From assembly GCA_018399375.1 (NCBI GenBank), contig JAGYOV010000058.1, positions 1 to 6,350 of the forward strand: 6,350 bases of DNA, written 5' to 3'. The notes under the pieces were generated by a model that saw only the letters and a program-made list of their open reading frames with translations, was not told the DNA's origin and searched no databases. A program made the translations under genes and the position numbers. This document shows, one piece after another, positions 1-5,631 of the stretch. Position 1 is the first letter of the stretch, and the number at the start of each line of letters is the position of its first letter. The stretch is from Dehalococcoidia bacterium (GTDB lineage Bacteria; Chloroflexota; Dehalococcoidia; GIF9; AB-539-J10).

Positions 1-224
1 TTGCGCCCAGCTTGCGGGGGAGACCCATGTTAATGATCAACGCTAAAAGCGATGACTTCGTGCCGAGAGAATCTACACTCGAGATGTGGGAAGCGCTTGG
101 CCAGCCACGCCTGATATGGCTTGAGGCAGAACATAATACTATCTTTATGAACCACAATGCTATCAGGAGAGAAGTTACTGCCTTTCTGAAAGAAGTCTTT
201 CACATGGAAGGCGTGGCGGCATAG
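1..224 (+). CDS. Alpha/beta-hydrolase, C-terminal fragment (gene begins before the window)
   Basis: The reading frame is open from the first complete codon at base 3, so this is the tail of a longer gene and the TTG at 12 is not a real start. About 73 residues are visible. The pattern MLMINAKSDDFVP, then TLEMWEALGQP, then IWLEAEHN, is the usual end of alpha/beta-hydrolases of the esterase / dienelactone-hydrolase kind. A strand carries the catalytic Asp (the DD at bases 51-56), followed by a helix and then the catalytic His (codon 132-134). The nucleophile Ser would lie upstream and cannot be seen. The last helix, VTAFLKEVF, is typical of the fold. The substrate cannot be assigned. The gene ends 394 bases before the hydroxylase operon, with a T-rich stretch but no convincing terminator stem after the stop, so a link to that operon is not shown. 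Family call fairly sure, specific function unknown. Confidence 0.72.
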   Translation, partial: APSLRGRPMLMINAKSDDFVPRESTLEMWEALGQPRLIWLEAEHNTIFMNHNAIRREVTAFLKEVFHMEGVAA

Positions 225-618
225 GTATTTTTTAGATATTTTGCTTTTCTGGAGAGCGCATGATTGCAACTCGATGAGTAGCGGGTAGTGTTTCTCTACA
301 GGTAATTTATAATTCCCAGGAATAGTAATATCCAGCCATGCTGTGTTGCATATACAGCGGGGAACAATTCCCTGAAGGTTAAGCGCGTTGTTTTTATCAT
401 GCGGAGATTGCATTGGATGGTGTGCGTCAAAAGTAATTGCCGAAGAGGAAAGCTGTCAGGGGTTGGAAGAATTGAGCCTACATGATATTGTAACAAGCTT
501 AAAGATGTGGTGAGCTTGATAAATGGGGGCTATTACAAAGTAATTAGAATTATACATATATAAAGGGCACACTCTATTTTTAATACAGAGGTTCATTGGA
601 GGAAAGGAGACAAACTAT
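225..618. other. Gene-free AT-rich intergenic region upstream of the hydroxylase operon
   Basis: No reading frame here looks like a real gene. The open minus-strand frames have no recognisable family motif, and one of them runs across the hydrolase gene. The stretch from about 390 to 510 has short coding-like runs in shifting frames, which could be an eroded gene, but nothing is identifiable. Visible structure: a small dyad GGGAA-caa-TTCCC at 360-372, an inverted repeat CAAGCT / AGCTTG at 494-499 and 513-518, and a promoter-like pair at 516-544. The last 20 bases hold the strong ribosome-binding site of the FAD-subunit gene. Confidence 0.6.
516..544 (+). promoter_or_regulatory. Candidate sigma-70-type promoter for the hydroxylase operon
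   Basis: TTGATA (516-521, five of six matches to the -35 consensus) is followed after 17 bases by AGTAAT (539-544, four of six to the -10). This would give a leader of roughly 70 bases before the ATG at 619. The -35 element overlaps one arm of the inverted repeat at 494-518, which could serve as an operator. The area is AT-rich and other -10-like strings occur at 551-562, so chance matches are likely. I checked for a sigma-54 promoter at GGGCAC (565-570) and the -12 GC element is absent. Confidence 0.3.
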
Positions 619-1488
619 ATGATTACAACATTGAAAAGCTTTCAGTATTTTCATCCCAATACAGTAGAAGAGGCTGTACAGATACTGAATAAATATGGTG
701 ATAGGGCGAAAGTTCTCGCTGGTGGCACTGATCTTATTCCATCGATGAAAAGGCAAAAGATAGCTCCTCAATATGTGGTTTACATCAATGACATTTCTCA
801 ACTAAAGCACATAGACTTTGGGGCAGAAGAGGGGCTAAGAATCGGTGCCCTAGTCAGCCACCATTCTATAGCGAGTTCTTCCATTATTAGAGAAAAATTC
901 CAGCTATTGGCCAAGGCTTGTAATAAGGTAGGCACTCCTCATGTCCGTCGTATGGGAACTATAGGGGGTAACATCTGTATGGCAGGGCCATCGCAAGATA
1001 CCATACCTGCGTTATTGGTACTAGAAGCTCAAATGAAAGTTGTTAGCTTGCAAGGGGAGAGAATAATACCCGTAGATGAGTTCTTTACCGGCCCTTTCCA
1101 GACTGCTATCACTGGAGAAGAAATAGTTACTGAGATTCAAATACCTTGTCCTCCATCTGATAGCGTGGCTGATTATCAGTGGGTAACTAAGAGAACGGTG
1201 GTAGATGAGACTCTAGTTGGCGTAGCTGCTTTGTTGGGAATGGATCTCGATCGTGGAGTTTGTAAAGGGGCAAGGATAGCTCTGGGGTCGGTGGGCCCCA
1301 AGCCGTTTAGAGCCAGAGAAGCAGAGGAAATAATTAAAGGGGAGAAGCTGGAAAGCAAATTAATAGAGGCAGTTGCTCAAGCTGCTGCAGAGGAAACGAA
1401 ACCTCGATCGCGAGCAGACTACCGCAGGAGAGAAGTGGGTCTTTTAGTCAAGAGCACTCTAGAGCATCTCTGGTCGCAGTTAAGGTAG
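619..1488 (+). CDS. Molybdenum hydroxylase FAD-binding subunit (CoxM/XdhB-like)
   Basis: A 289-residue flavoprotein subunit, the usual length for the medium subunit of xanthine dehydrogenase / CO dehydrogenase-family enzymes. It would take electrons from the 2Fe-2S subunit onto FAD and pass them to NAD+, a quinone or another carrier. The N-terminal PCMH-type FAD domain carries both signature loops: AGGTDL at residues 34-39 and MGTIGGN at 112-118, the latter followed by the GPSQDT stretch seen in many family members. The C-terminal CO-dehydrogenase flavoprotein domain covers about residues 180-285. It lacks the cysteine-rich insertion that binds a 4Fe-4S cluster in 4-hydroxybenzoyl-CoA reductase beta subunits. 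The ATG at 619 is supported by AAGGAGA at 604-610 with an 8-base spacer. It is the first gene of a three-gene operon, 34 bases before the Fe-S subunit. Family certain; electron acceptor and substrate not determinable. Confidence 0.93.
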   Translation: MITTLKSFQYFHPNTVEEAVQILNKYGDRAKVLAGGTDLIPSMKRQKIAPQYVVYINDISQLKHIDFGAEEGLRIGALVSHHSIASSSIIREKFQLLAKACNKVGTPHVRRMGTIGGNICMAGPSQDTIPALLVLEAQMKVVSLQGERIIPVDEFFTGPFQTAITGEEIVTEIQIPCPPSDSVADYQWVTKRTVVDETLVGVAALLGMDLDRGVCKGARIALGSVGPKPFRAREAEEIIKGEKLESKLIEAVAQAAAEETKPRSRADYRRREVGLLVKSTLEHLWSQLR

Positions 1489-1522
1489 CTTTCATTAACG
1501 GTTTAATAGAGAGGACGATGTC

Positions 1523-2005
1523 ATGAGTAAAGAGATTGCCAGGTTTACAATAAATGGGCGTGAATGTGAGTTGCTGATAGAACCATGTACAAGTCTGTTG
1601 GAAGTTTTAAGAGATCATCTGGAACTAACCGGGACGAAATCCAGCTGTGGAGTGGGTGAGTGTGGATCATGCACTGTACTGATTGATAATAAGCCTCAGC
1701 TCTCCTGCTTAACTCTAGCTATAACCGTTCAAGGGAAAAACATAGTTACAATTGAAGGTTTGGCCAGTGGTAATAATTTACACCCAATCCAGCAAGCTTT
1801 TGTAGATTGTGGAGCTGTACAATGTGGGTTTTGCACGCCAGGGATGATTTTAACCGCTAAGGCATTGTTGGATGATAATCCCAATCCCAGCAGGGACGAG
1901 GTCAAAGAGGCTCTTTCGGGCAATCTTTGCAGGTGTACTGGCTATGTCAAAATAGTTGATGCTGTACTTGCTGCAGCGCAGATAATGAAAAAGGGAGGTG
2001 CATAG
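1523..2005 (+). CDS. Molybdenum hydroxylase [2Fe-2S] subunit (CoxS/XdhC-like)
   Basis: A 160-residue small subunit with two 2Fe-2S clusters, relaying electrons from the molybdenum centre to FAD. The N-terminal plant-ferredoxin-like domain has all four ligands: C42, C47 and C50 within CGVGECGSC, plus C62. The C-terminal helical domain has the second set, C101 and C104 in QCGFCTPG and C136 and C138 in NLCRCTGY. Q100, next to C101, is the residue that in solved family structures lies close to the molybdopterin cofactor. Length and spacing are fully typical, with no missing ligand. The ATG at 1523 has AGAGAGGA (1508-1515) seven bases upstream; an earlier ATG at 1518 closes after two codons and is ignored. 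The next gene starts one base after this stop, indicating tight co-expression and probably translational coupling. Confidence 0.96.
   Translation: MSKEIARFTINGRECELLIEPCTSLLEVLRDHLELTGTKSSCGVGECGSCTVLIDNKPQLSCLTLAITVQGKNIVTIEGLASGNNLHPIQQAFVDCGAVQCGFCTPGMILTAKALLDDNPNPSRDEVKEALSGNLCRCTGYVKIVDAVLAAAQIMKKGGA
1992..2000 (+). promoter_or_regulatory. Ribosome-binding site that fixes the start of the Mo subunit
   Basis: AGGGAGGTG lies inside the last codons of the Fe-S subunit gene, six bases before the ATG at 2007. An in-frame GTG at 1998 would extend the protein by three residues, but it is itself part of this Shine-Dalgarno sequence and has no site of its own at proper distance. The ATG at 2007 is therefore preferred. 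It begins one base after the upstream stop, an arrangement that favours re-initiation. Confidence 0.8.
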
Positions 2006-2006
2006 C

Positions 2007-4304
2007 ATGGAACGGGAGTTATCAGTAGTTGGTAAACGCCTTCCTAGAATAGATGCTCCTGCCAAGGTAACCGGGGAAGCGAAGTATACAGTAGATATCA
2101 AGCTGCCCGGAATGTTATTTGGTAAAGTGTTGAGGAGCCCTTATGCTCATGCCATGATCTTGAAAATAGATAAATCTAAGGCTGAGAAATTGCCTGGCGT
2201 AGAGGCTGTAATCACCTCCGAAGATATACCTGTTAAGTTGTTCAATTCTGGTCTTACTGATCTTTTAGTTCCGGAAGAGATAGCCAAAAATGATCCGCGA
2301 GATCAATATGTTCTCAGCAATAAGGCCCGTTTTGTTGGTGATGCAATAGCTGCAGTAGCAGCTAGAGATAGGAAGGTTGCTGAGGCCGCATTAGATCTAA
2401 TAGAGGTAGAGTATAAAGCATTGCCAGCTGTATTTGATGTTGTGGAGGCCATGAAGCCAGGTGCTCCTAAGATACATGATTTTGCTAATGGTAACATCGC
2501 TCGCCATATCTCTTTTCCAGGTGCTATAGGTGATATAGAGAAGGGTTTTCAAGAAGCTGACGTTATGATAGAAGAGACCTTCAACACGACCAAGCAGCTA
2601 CATTGCCCGTTGGAGCCAAGCGCATGTATAGCAAGTTTTGACTCGATTGGGAGACTCACGGTTTGGTCACCTACCCAGTTACTTTATCTTGCCAGGCATA
2701 AGATCGCTGATATATTTGATATTCCAGAAGGAAAGATCAGGTGGATAACTCCGTTTGTAGGAGGTAGTTTTGGTAATGCACTTACCCTCCGCGCTGAGCC
2801 AATATGTATTGCATTGGCGAGGAAGACTCGCAAGCCAGTAAAGTTGGAGTATAGTAGCGAAGAGCAATTCATCGCTACCCAGAGCCGGCAGCCATTTACG
2901 ATCGCAGTTAAAATGGGAGTGAAAAATGATGGCGCTATAACGGCATTACAGGGTAAGTTAACTGCAAATAGTGGTGCATATTACTCTCTTAGCGGGACCA
3001 CTACGAATGTATGCATGGCTATGTTTGCTACTCTTTACCGTTGTCCTAACGTATCAGTTGAAGCAGATATTGTATACACTAATATTCCCATTTCGGGCGG
3101 TTATCGTGGATATGGTAATCCTCAAGCGATGTGGGCTCTAGAGCAAGTGGTGGATGTAGCTGCGAGAAGGGTGGGTATGGATCCTGTAGAGTTCAGATTA
3201 AAAAATTACAGGAGGGCAGGAGATCCGGGCTGGACTGCTTCCCTGCCAATTGAGAGCTGTGCGCTGGAGGAATGCATTAAATTGGGAATGGACAAGATAG
3301 GCTGGAGAGAAAAGATGGGGGGAACAAAAGAAGGTGTAAAAAGGAGAGGCATAGGTATGGCAATCCAAAGGCATGTTAGTGGTACCCAGCCTATGCAGAT
3401 GACGCATAGTAACATTATGATAAAGATGAATGTTGATGGTTCTGCTGACCTGATGGTGAGTGGCTGTGAAATGGGGCAGGGCATGTTTGGAGTTCTTGCT
3501 CAAATTGCTGCCGAGGAGTTGGGGTTGCAAATTGGGAAAATACATGTTGTCAATGGGGATACGGATGAAACTATGTTTGATGATGGTCAGCATGCCAGCA
3601 GGACGACCTATGTCATAGGCAATGCAATTATTGAAACGGCTAGACAAGTGAAACAACAGTTATTAGAGCGAGCGTCTAAAATTTTAGCAACTAGAGTTGA
3701 CGATATGTATGTGAGGGATGGTCAAATATACGTTAGAGGAGATTTGGAGAATAAGATTTCAGTAGAGGATATAACCAGGAGAGCCACCTATAATTTTGAG
3801 GGACAGGGTCGAAATATCGCAGGAAAATGCTCCTATGTGCCGAAGGGGAATCCGCCTCCTTATTCAGCAGTATTCGCTGAGGTTGAAGTGGATATAAATA
3901 ATGGTGCAACAAAGCTACTTAAAATAGTATTTGCCCATGATATTGGTAGAGCTATAAACCCGACTAACGTCGAGGGGCAGCTGGAAGGAGGGGTTATGCA
4001 TGGTATAGGGTATGCTTTAACTGAGGAGTATATGGTTAATGGTAATAATGGTGTAGTGGAAAGCGACAGCTTTACCAACTACAAAATACCCTCTACTCTT
4101 GATATGCCGAATGTTGAGGTAATAATTGTGGAACAGCCGACTCCCTCGGGGCCTTTTGGAGCAAAGAGTGTGGGTGAATGTGGTTTGAACGCTGTAGCTC
4201 CAGCTATAGCTAATGCTATCTATGATGCGACGGGGGCAAGAGTAAGGGACTTGAGAATAACGCCGGAAAAAATTTTAGAGGAGCTTTCTGCCAATATCCT
4301 ATAA
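2007..4304 (+). CDS. Molybdenum hydroxylase large subunit, molybdopterin-binding (CoxL/XdhA-like)
   Basis: A 765-residue catalytic subunit of the xanthine oxidase family, near the usual 760-800. These enzymes insert oxygen from water into a C-H bond of an aromatic, N-heterocyclic or aldehyde substrate. The N-terminal hammerhead domain covers about residues 15-130; the rest forms the two cofactor-binding domains. Recognisable sites are SPTQ ending at Q224, GGSFG at 252-256 (family form often GGGFG), YRGYGNPQ at 366-373, EMGQG at 488-492, and the general-base glutamate E724 in GAKSVGE. CO dehydrogenase (form I) would have AYxCSFR where this protein has GYRGYGN, so CO oxidation is not expected. 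The YRGYGNPQ form recalls reductases and dehydrogenases acting on aromatic acyl-CoA or heterocycles, but that is inference. The three genes are in FAD, Fe-S, Mo order with no maturation gene attached in this window. Enzyme family very secure, substrate unknown. Confidence 0.95.
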   Translation: MERELSVVGKRLPRIDAPAKVTGEAKYTVDIKLPGMLFGKVLRSPYAHAMILKIDKSKAEKLPGVEAVITSEDIPVKLFNSGLTDLLVPEEIAKNDPRDQYVLSNKARFVGDAIAAVAARDRKVAEAALDLIEVEYKALPAVFDVVEAMKPGAPKIHDFANGNIARHISFPGAIGDIEKGFQEADVMIEETFNTTKQLHCPLEPSACIASFDSIGRLTVWSPTQLLYLARHKIADIFDIPEGKIRWITPFVGGSFGNALTLRAEPICIALARKTRKPVKLEYSSEEQFIATQSRQPFTIAVKMGVKNDGAITALQGKLTANSGAYYSLSGTTTNVCMAMFATLYRCPNVSVEADIVYTNIPISGGYRGYGNPQAMWALEQVVDVAARRVGMDPVEFRLKNYRRAGDPGWTASLPIESCALEECIKLGMDKIGWREKMGGTKEGVKRRGIGMAIQRHVSGTQPMQMTHSNIMIKMNVDGSADLMVSGCEMGQGMFGVLAQIAAEELGLQIGKIHVVNGDTDETMFDDGQHASRTTYVIGNAIIETARQVKQQLLERASKILATRVDDMYVRDGQIYVRGDLENKISVEDITRRATYNFEGQGRNIAGKCSYVPKGNPPPYSAVFAEVEVDINNGATKLLKIVFAHDIGRAINPTNVEGQLEGGVMHGIGYALTEEYMVNGNNGVVESDSFTNYKIPSTLDMPNVEVIIVEQPTPSGPFGAKSVGECGLNAVAPAIANAIYDATGARVRDLRITPEKILEELSANIL

Positions 4305-4373
4305 ATGAGTTTTTACTGAACCTTTTTCAATAACCATAAGAGGATTGTTGGCGGCTAATTGCCGGTTCTCCAG

Positions 4374-5054
4374 CTATAGCATCAATTTTTCCAGCTCCAG
4401 TGGCTCAACCCTGCGGCCGTTTTGATAGGCTCTCATATTTCCACCGGAAATTTCGTCGATCAGAGCTATGTGATAGTCTTCGTCGATCCTGCCAAACTCA
4501 AATTTGATGTCATATAGTTCCAATCCCTTTTTTGCGAGTTCCTGCTTGATGATGTTGCCAATCTTTTGCGTTAAATTTTTTAAGACCTCGTATTCTGTTT
4601 TCGATAGCAGCCCCAGCATGTCCAGGGCATCCTGTGTAATGGGTGGATCGTTGCGTTCGTCATCTTTCAGCGTAACCTCAACGAAGGCATCTAGTTCTTG
4701 ACCGTCGGCAACGTATTTTTCGTAGCGCCGCAAGAAACTTCCTACCGCCCGGTAACGGCAGATAACCTCTAAACCTTCTCCGAATAGAGTGGCCTTTTTC
4801 ACGGTCATGGTTACTTTTTCAAGATCAGCGTCTATGTAATGCGTGGGAATTCCTGATTCATTCAGCTTTTCAAAAAAGTATTTGGTCAGCCGAAGTCCTG
4901 ATTTCCCCACTCCCTCGATGGTCAGACCAACGGTGTTGGATCCCGGGTCGAACACGCCGTTTTCACCGGTCACGTCGTCTTTGAATTTTAATAGATAGCA
5001 GCTATCCTCCATAGCATAGACATCCTTCGTTTTCCCTGTATAAACTAAATCCAC
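4374..5054 (-). CDS. purC: Divergent phosphoribosylaminoimidazole-succinocarboxamide synthase (SAICAR synthetase)
   Basis: A 226-residue protein of the SAICAR synthetase family, which joins aspartate to CAIR using ATP in cytosolic purine synthesis. Visible family features: GKTKDVY at residues 7-13 (nucleotide-binding start), FKDD at 24-27, IPTHY at 69-73, RYRAVGS at 100-106, DDERNDPPI at 131-139, DIKFEFG at 182-188 and DEIS at 200-203. Two places depart from the common form as I recall it: the usual RNxxAGS reads RYRAVGS, and the usual DEISPDTCR reads DEISGGNMR and then ends 18 residues later. The protein thus lacks the usual C-terminal helix and is slightly shorter than the typical 235-240. 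It starts at a GTG (5054-5052) with AGAGGAGA (5070-5063) eight bases upstream. It stands alone, convergent with the hydroxylase operon 69 bases away, with no other pur gene beside it. It may be a clade-specific PurC or a paralogue. Confidence 0.85.
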   Translation of the reverse strand: MDLVYTGKTKDVYAMEDSCYLLKFKDDVTGENGVFDPGSNTVGLTIEGVGKSGLRLTKYFFEKLNESGIPTHYIDADLEKVTMTVKKATLFGEGLEVICRYRAVGSFLRRYEKYVADGQELDAFVEVTLKDDERNDPPITQDALDMLGLLSKTEYEVLKNLTQKIGNIIKQELAKKGLELYDIKFEFGRIDEDYHIALIDEISGGNMRAYQNGRRVEPLELEKLML

Positions 5055-5092
5055 AATTTTATTCTCCTCTCATCATTTATATTGTTATATAG

Positions 5093-5106
5093 AAGATGGT
5101 TATCTT
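5093..5106. repeat. Small dyad AAGAT-ggtt-ATCTT upstream of purC
   Basis: Five-base arms AAGAT (5093-5097) and ATCTT (5102-5106) flank GGTT, about 40 bases upstream of the purC GTG. It lies amid several TATAA-like strings on the minus strand, where a purC promoter or operator would be expected. The same AAGAT/ATCTT arms recur in the centre of the larger palindrome at 5169-5204. Short enough to be chance. Confidence 0.3.
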
Positions 5107-5168
5107 ATATTACGCACTCGCAATCTTGGGAATACATTGTCCATGTTGGCATCAAAAATAGTAGCGGT

Positions 5169-5204
5169 CTTACTTTCAAGATAGGCCTATCTTCAGAAAG
5201 TAAG
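5169..5204. repeat. 36-bp near-perfect inverted repeat
   Basis: Outer arms CTTACTTTC (5169-5177) and GAAAGTAAG (5196-5204) match exactly. Inner arms AAGATAGG (5178-5185) and CCTATCTT (5186-5193) also match exactly and meet with no spacer. The only interruption is a two-base CA at 5194-5195. That gives 17 paired positions in 36 bases. With no loop it suits a protein-binding operator or a cruciform-like site better than a simple terminator. No immediate run of T follows on the + strand, and on the minus strand a TTTTT comes only about ten bases later. It sits about 115 bases upstream of purC and is not near the end of any gene. Confidence 0.75.
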
Positions 5205-5331
5205 TATATCTGTCTTCTTTATTTCCTTCAAGAAACAAGGCGTTTACTTTTGTTATCGATTTACTTGAGCTACTGAATTATGGCTTGCTCCTCTGGCATG
5301 AATCGGAGATGGAATTATTGACTGGTCTTAA

Positions 5332-5349
5332 CTATACTTAGCTATACTT
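5332..5349 (+). repeat. Tandem direct repeat CTATACTT x2, 10-base period
   Basis: CTATACTT occurs at 5332-5339 and again at 5342-5349, separated by AG, giving a start-to-start spacing of 10 bases, about one helical turn. OmpR/PhoB-type regulators generally bind tandem repeats of this sort, and one is encoded about 280 bases downstream. The second copy also contains TATACT, a good -10 match, 19 bases after TTGACT (5318-5323). Function is inferred only. Confidence 0.4.
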
Positions 5350-5494
5350 GTATTGCCCGATAGTATTCTGCCGTTGTGTTTGGCGATCCGGGAGAGTTGT
5401 GGTTGATCATGGAAACAGATGATAGCAATGTTTTGTCTCTTTTTATTCTGCCTGAAATGTATAGGGATAGGAATCAGAGTGCGAATTGTTTTAT

Positions 5495-5500
5495 TATAAT
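5495..5500 (+). promoter_or_regulatory. Possible -10 element for the two-component operon
   Basis: A perfect TATAAT at 5495-5500 lies about 130 bases before the regulator start. The bases 16-18 upstream (around 5471-5478, GAATCAGA) do not resemble a -35 element and there is no extended TG motif. Either the promoter needs an activator or the match is chance in AT-rich DNA. Confidence 0.25.
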
Positions 5501-5581
5501 AGTAAATAGGATAAAGTAACCTTGGAGGCATCATAGATTAACTCTTGATGCGATCTGCAGCCGGATGGCAAAGTTGAGCAG

Positions 5582-5599
5582 GCTCACCTGGAGGTGAGC
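5582..5599 (+). promoter_or_regulatory. Perfect hairpin/palindrome just before the response regulator gene
   Basis: GCTCACC (5582-5588) pairs exactly with GGTGAGC (5593-5599) around TGGA. The right arm includes a GGAGGTGA Shine-Dalgarno-like string (5590-5597). In RNA this would hide that site and disfavour initiation at the upstream in-frame GTG (5608), leaving the separate AAGGA site for the GTG at 5632. In DNA it could equally be an operator for autoregulation. Confidence 0.5.
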
Positions 5600-5619
5600 G
5601 AGGATTTGTGCTTTCACTG

Positions 5620-5624
5620 AAGGA
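5620..5624 (+). promoter_or_regulatory. Ribosome-binding site that decides the response regulator start
   Basis: AAGGA at 5620-5624 is seven bases before GTG 5632. Starting there gives MNKILIVEDD, the standard beginning of a receiver domain. The in-frame GTG at 5608 would add eight residues absent from typical family members, and its nearby SD-like string sits in the hairpin at 5582-5599. Confidence 0.65.
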
Positions 5625-5631
5625 AAATACC

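Larger units (their letters stand above)
5055..5631. other. Large divergent intergenic region between purC and the response regulator gene
   Basis: This 577-base, mostly AT-rich stretch has no credible protein gene; the open frames have no family features and no good ribosome-binding sites. It contains a small dyad near the purC start (5093-5106), a 36-bp near-palindrome (5169-5204), a tandem 8-bp direct repeat (5332-5349) downstream of a TTGACT element, a consensus TATAAT (5495-5500) and a hairpin before the regulator start (5582-5599). It must hold divergent promoters for purC and the two-component genes. I compared the last 100 bases with the c-di-GMP-I riboswitch because of a GGCAAAG string and found no match to the rest of that motif. 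Confidence 0.55.

Noticed and set aside
30..413. 127-residue open frame on the minus strand
   Set aside because: It runs antisense through the hydrolase gene and into the gap, has no recognisable motif and no clear ribosome-binding site. The sense frame has clear hydrolase motifs.
565..580. GGGCAC as a sigma-54 -24 element before the hydroxylase operon
   Set aside because: The matching -12 GC is missing; the position holds a T-run.
3198..3656. 152-residue open frame on the minus strand inside the Mo subunit gene
   Set aside because: It is the antisense shadow of a well-conserved part of the Mo subunit (EMGQG region) and its composition is not protein-like.
4352..4364. CGGC-taatt-GCCG stem between the convergent genes as a bidirectional terminator
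   Set aside because: A four-pair stem with no T-run directly after it on either strand is too weak to call.
4198..4380. 13-base direct repeat CTCCAGCTATAGC at 4198-4210 and 4368-4380
   Set aside because: One copy is inside coding sequence of the Mo subunit and the other spans the purC stop. There are no flanking duplications or further copies, so chance is the simplest explanation.
5548..5577. Nine-codon frame (ATG 5548 to TGA 5577) as a leader peptide
   Set aside because: The nearest GGAGG is about 19 bases upstream, too far, and the peptide has no regulatory codon run.
5535..5600. Possible c-di-GMP-I (GEMM) riboswitch suggested by a GGCAAAG string near 5567
   Set aside because: The rest of the motif (GAAA tetraloop receptor, GACGCAAAGC, closing arm) is absent.
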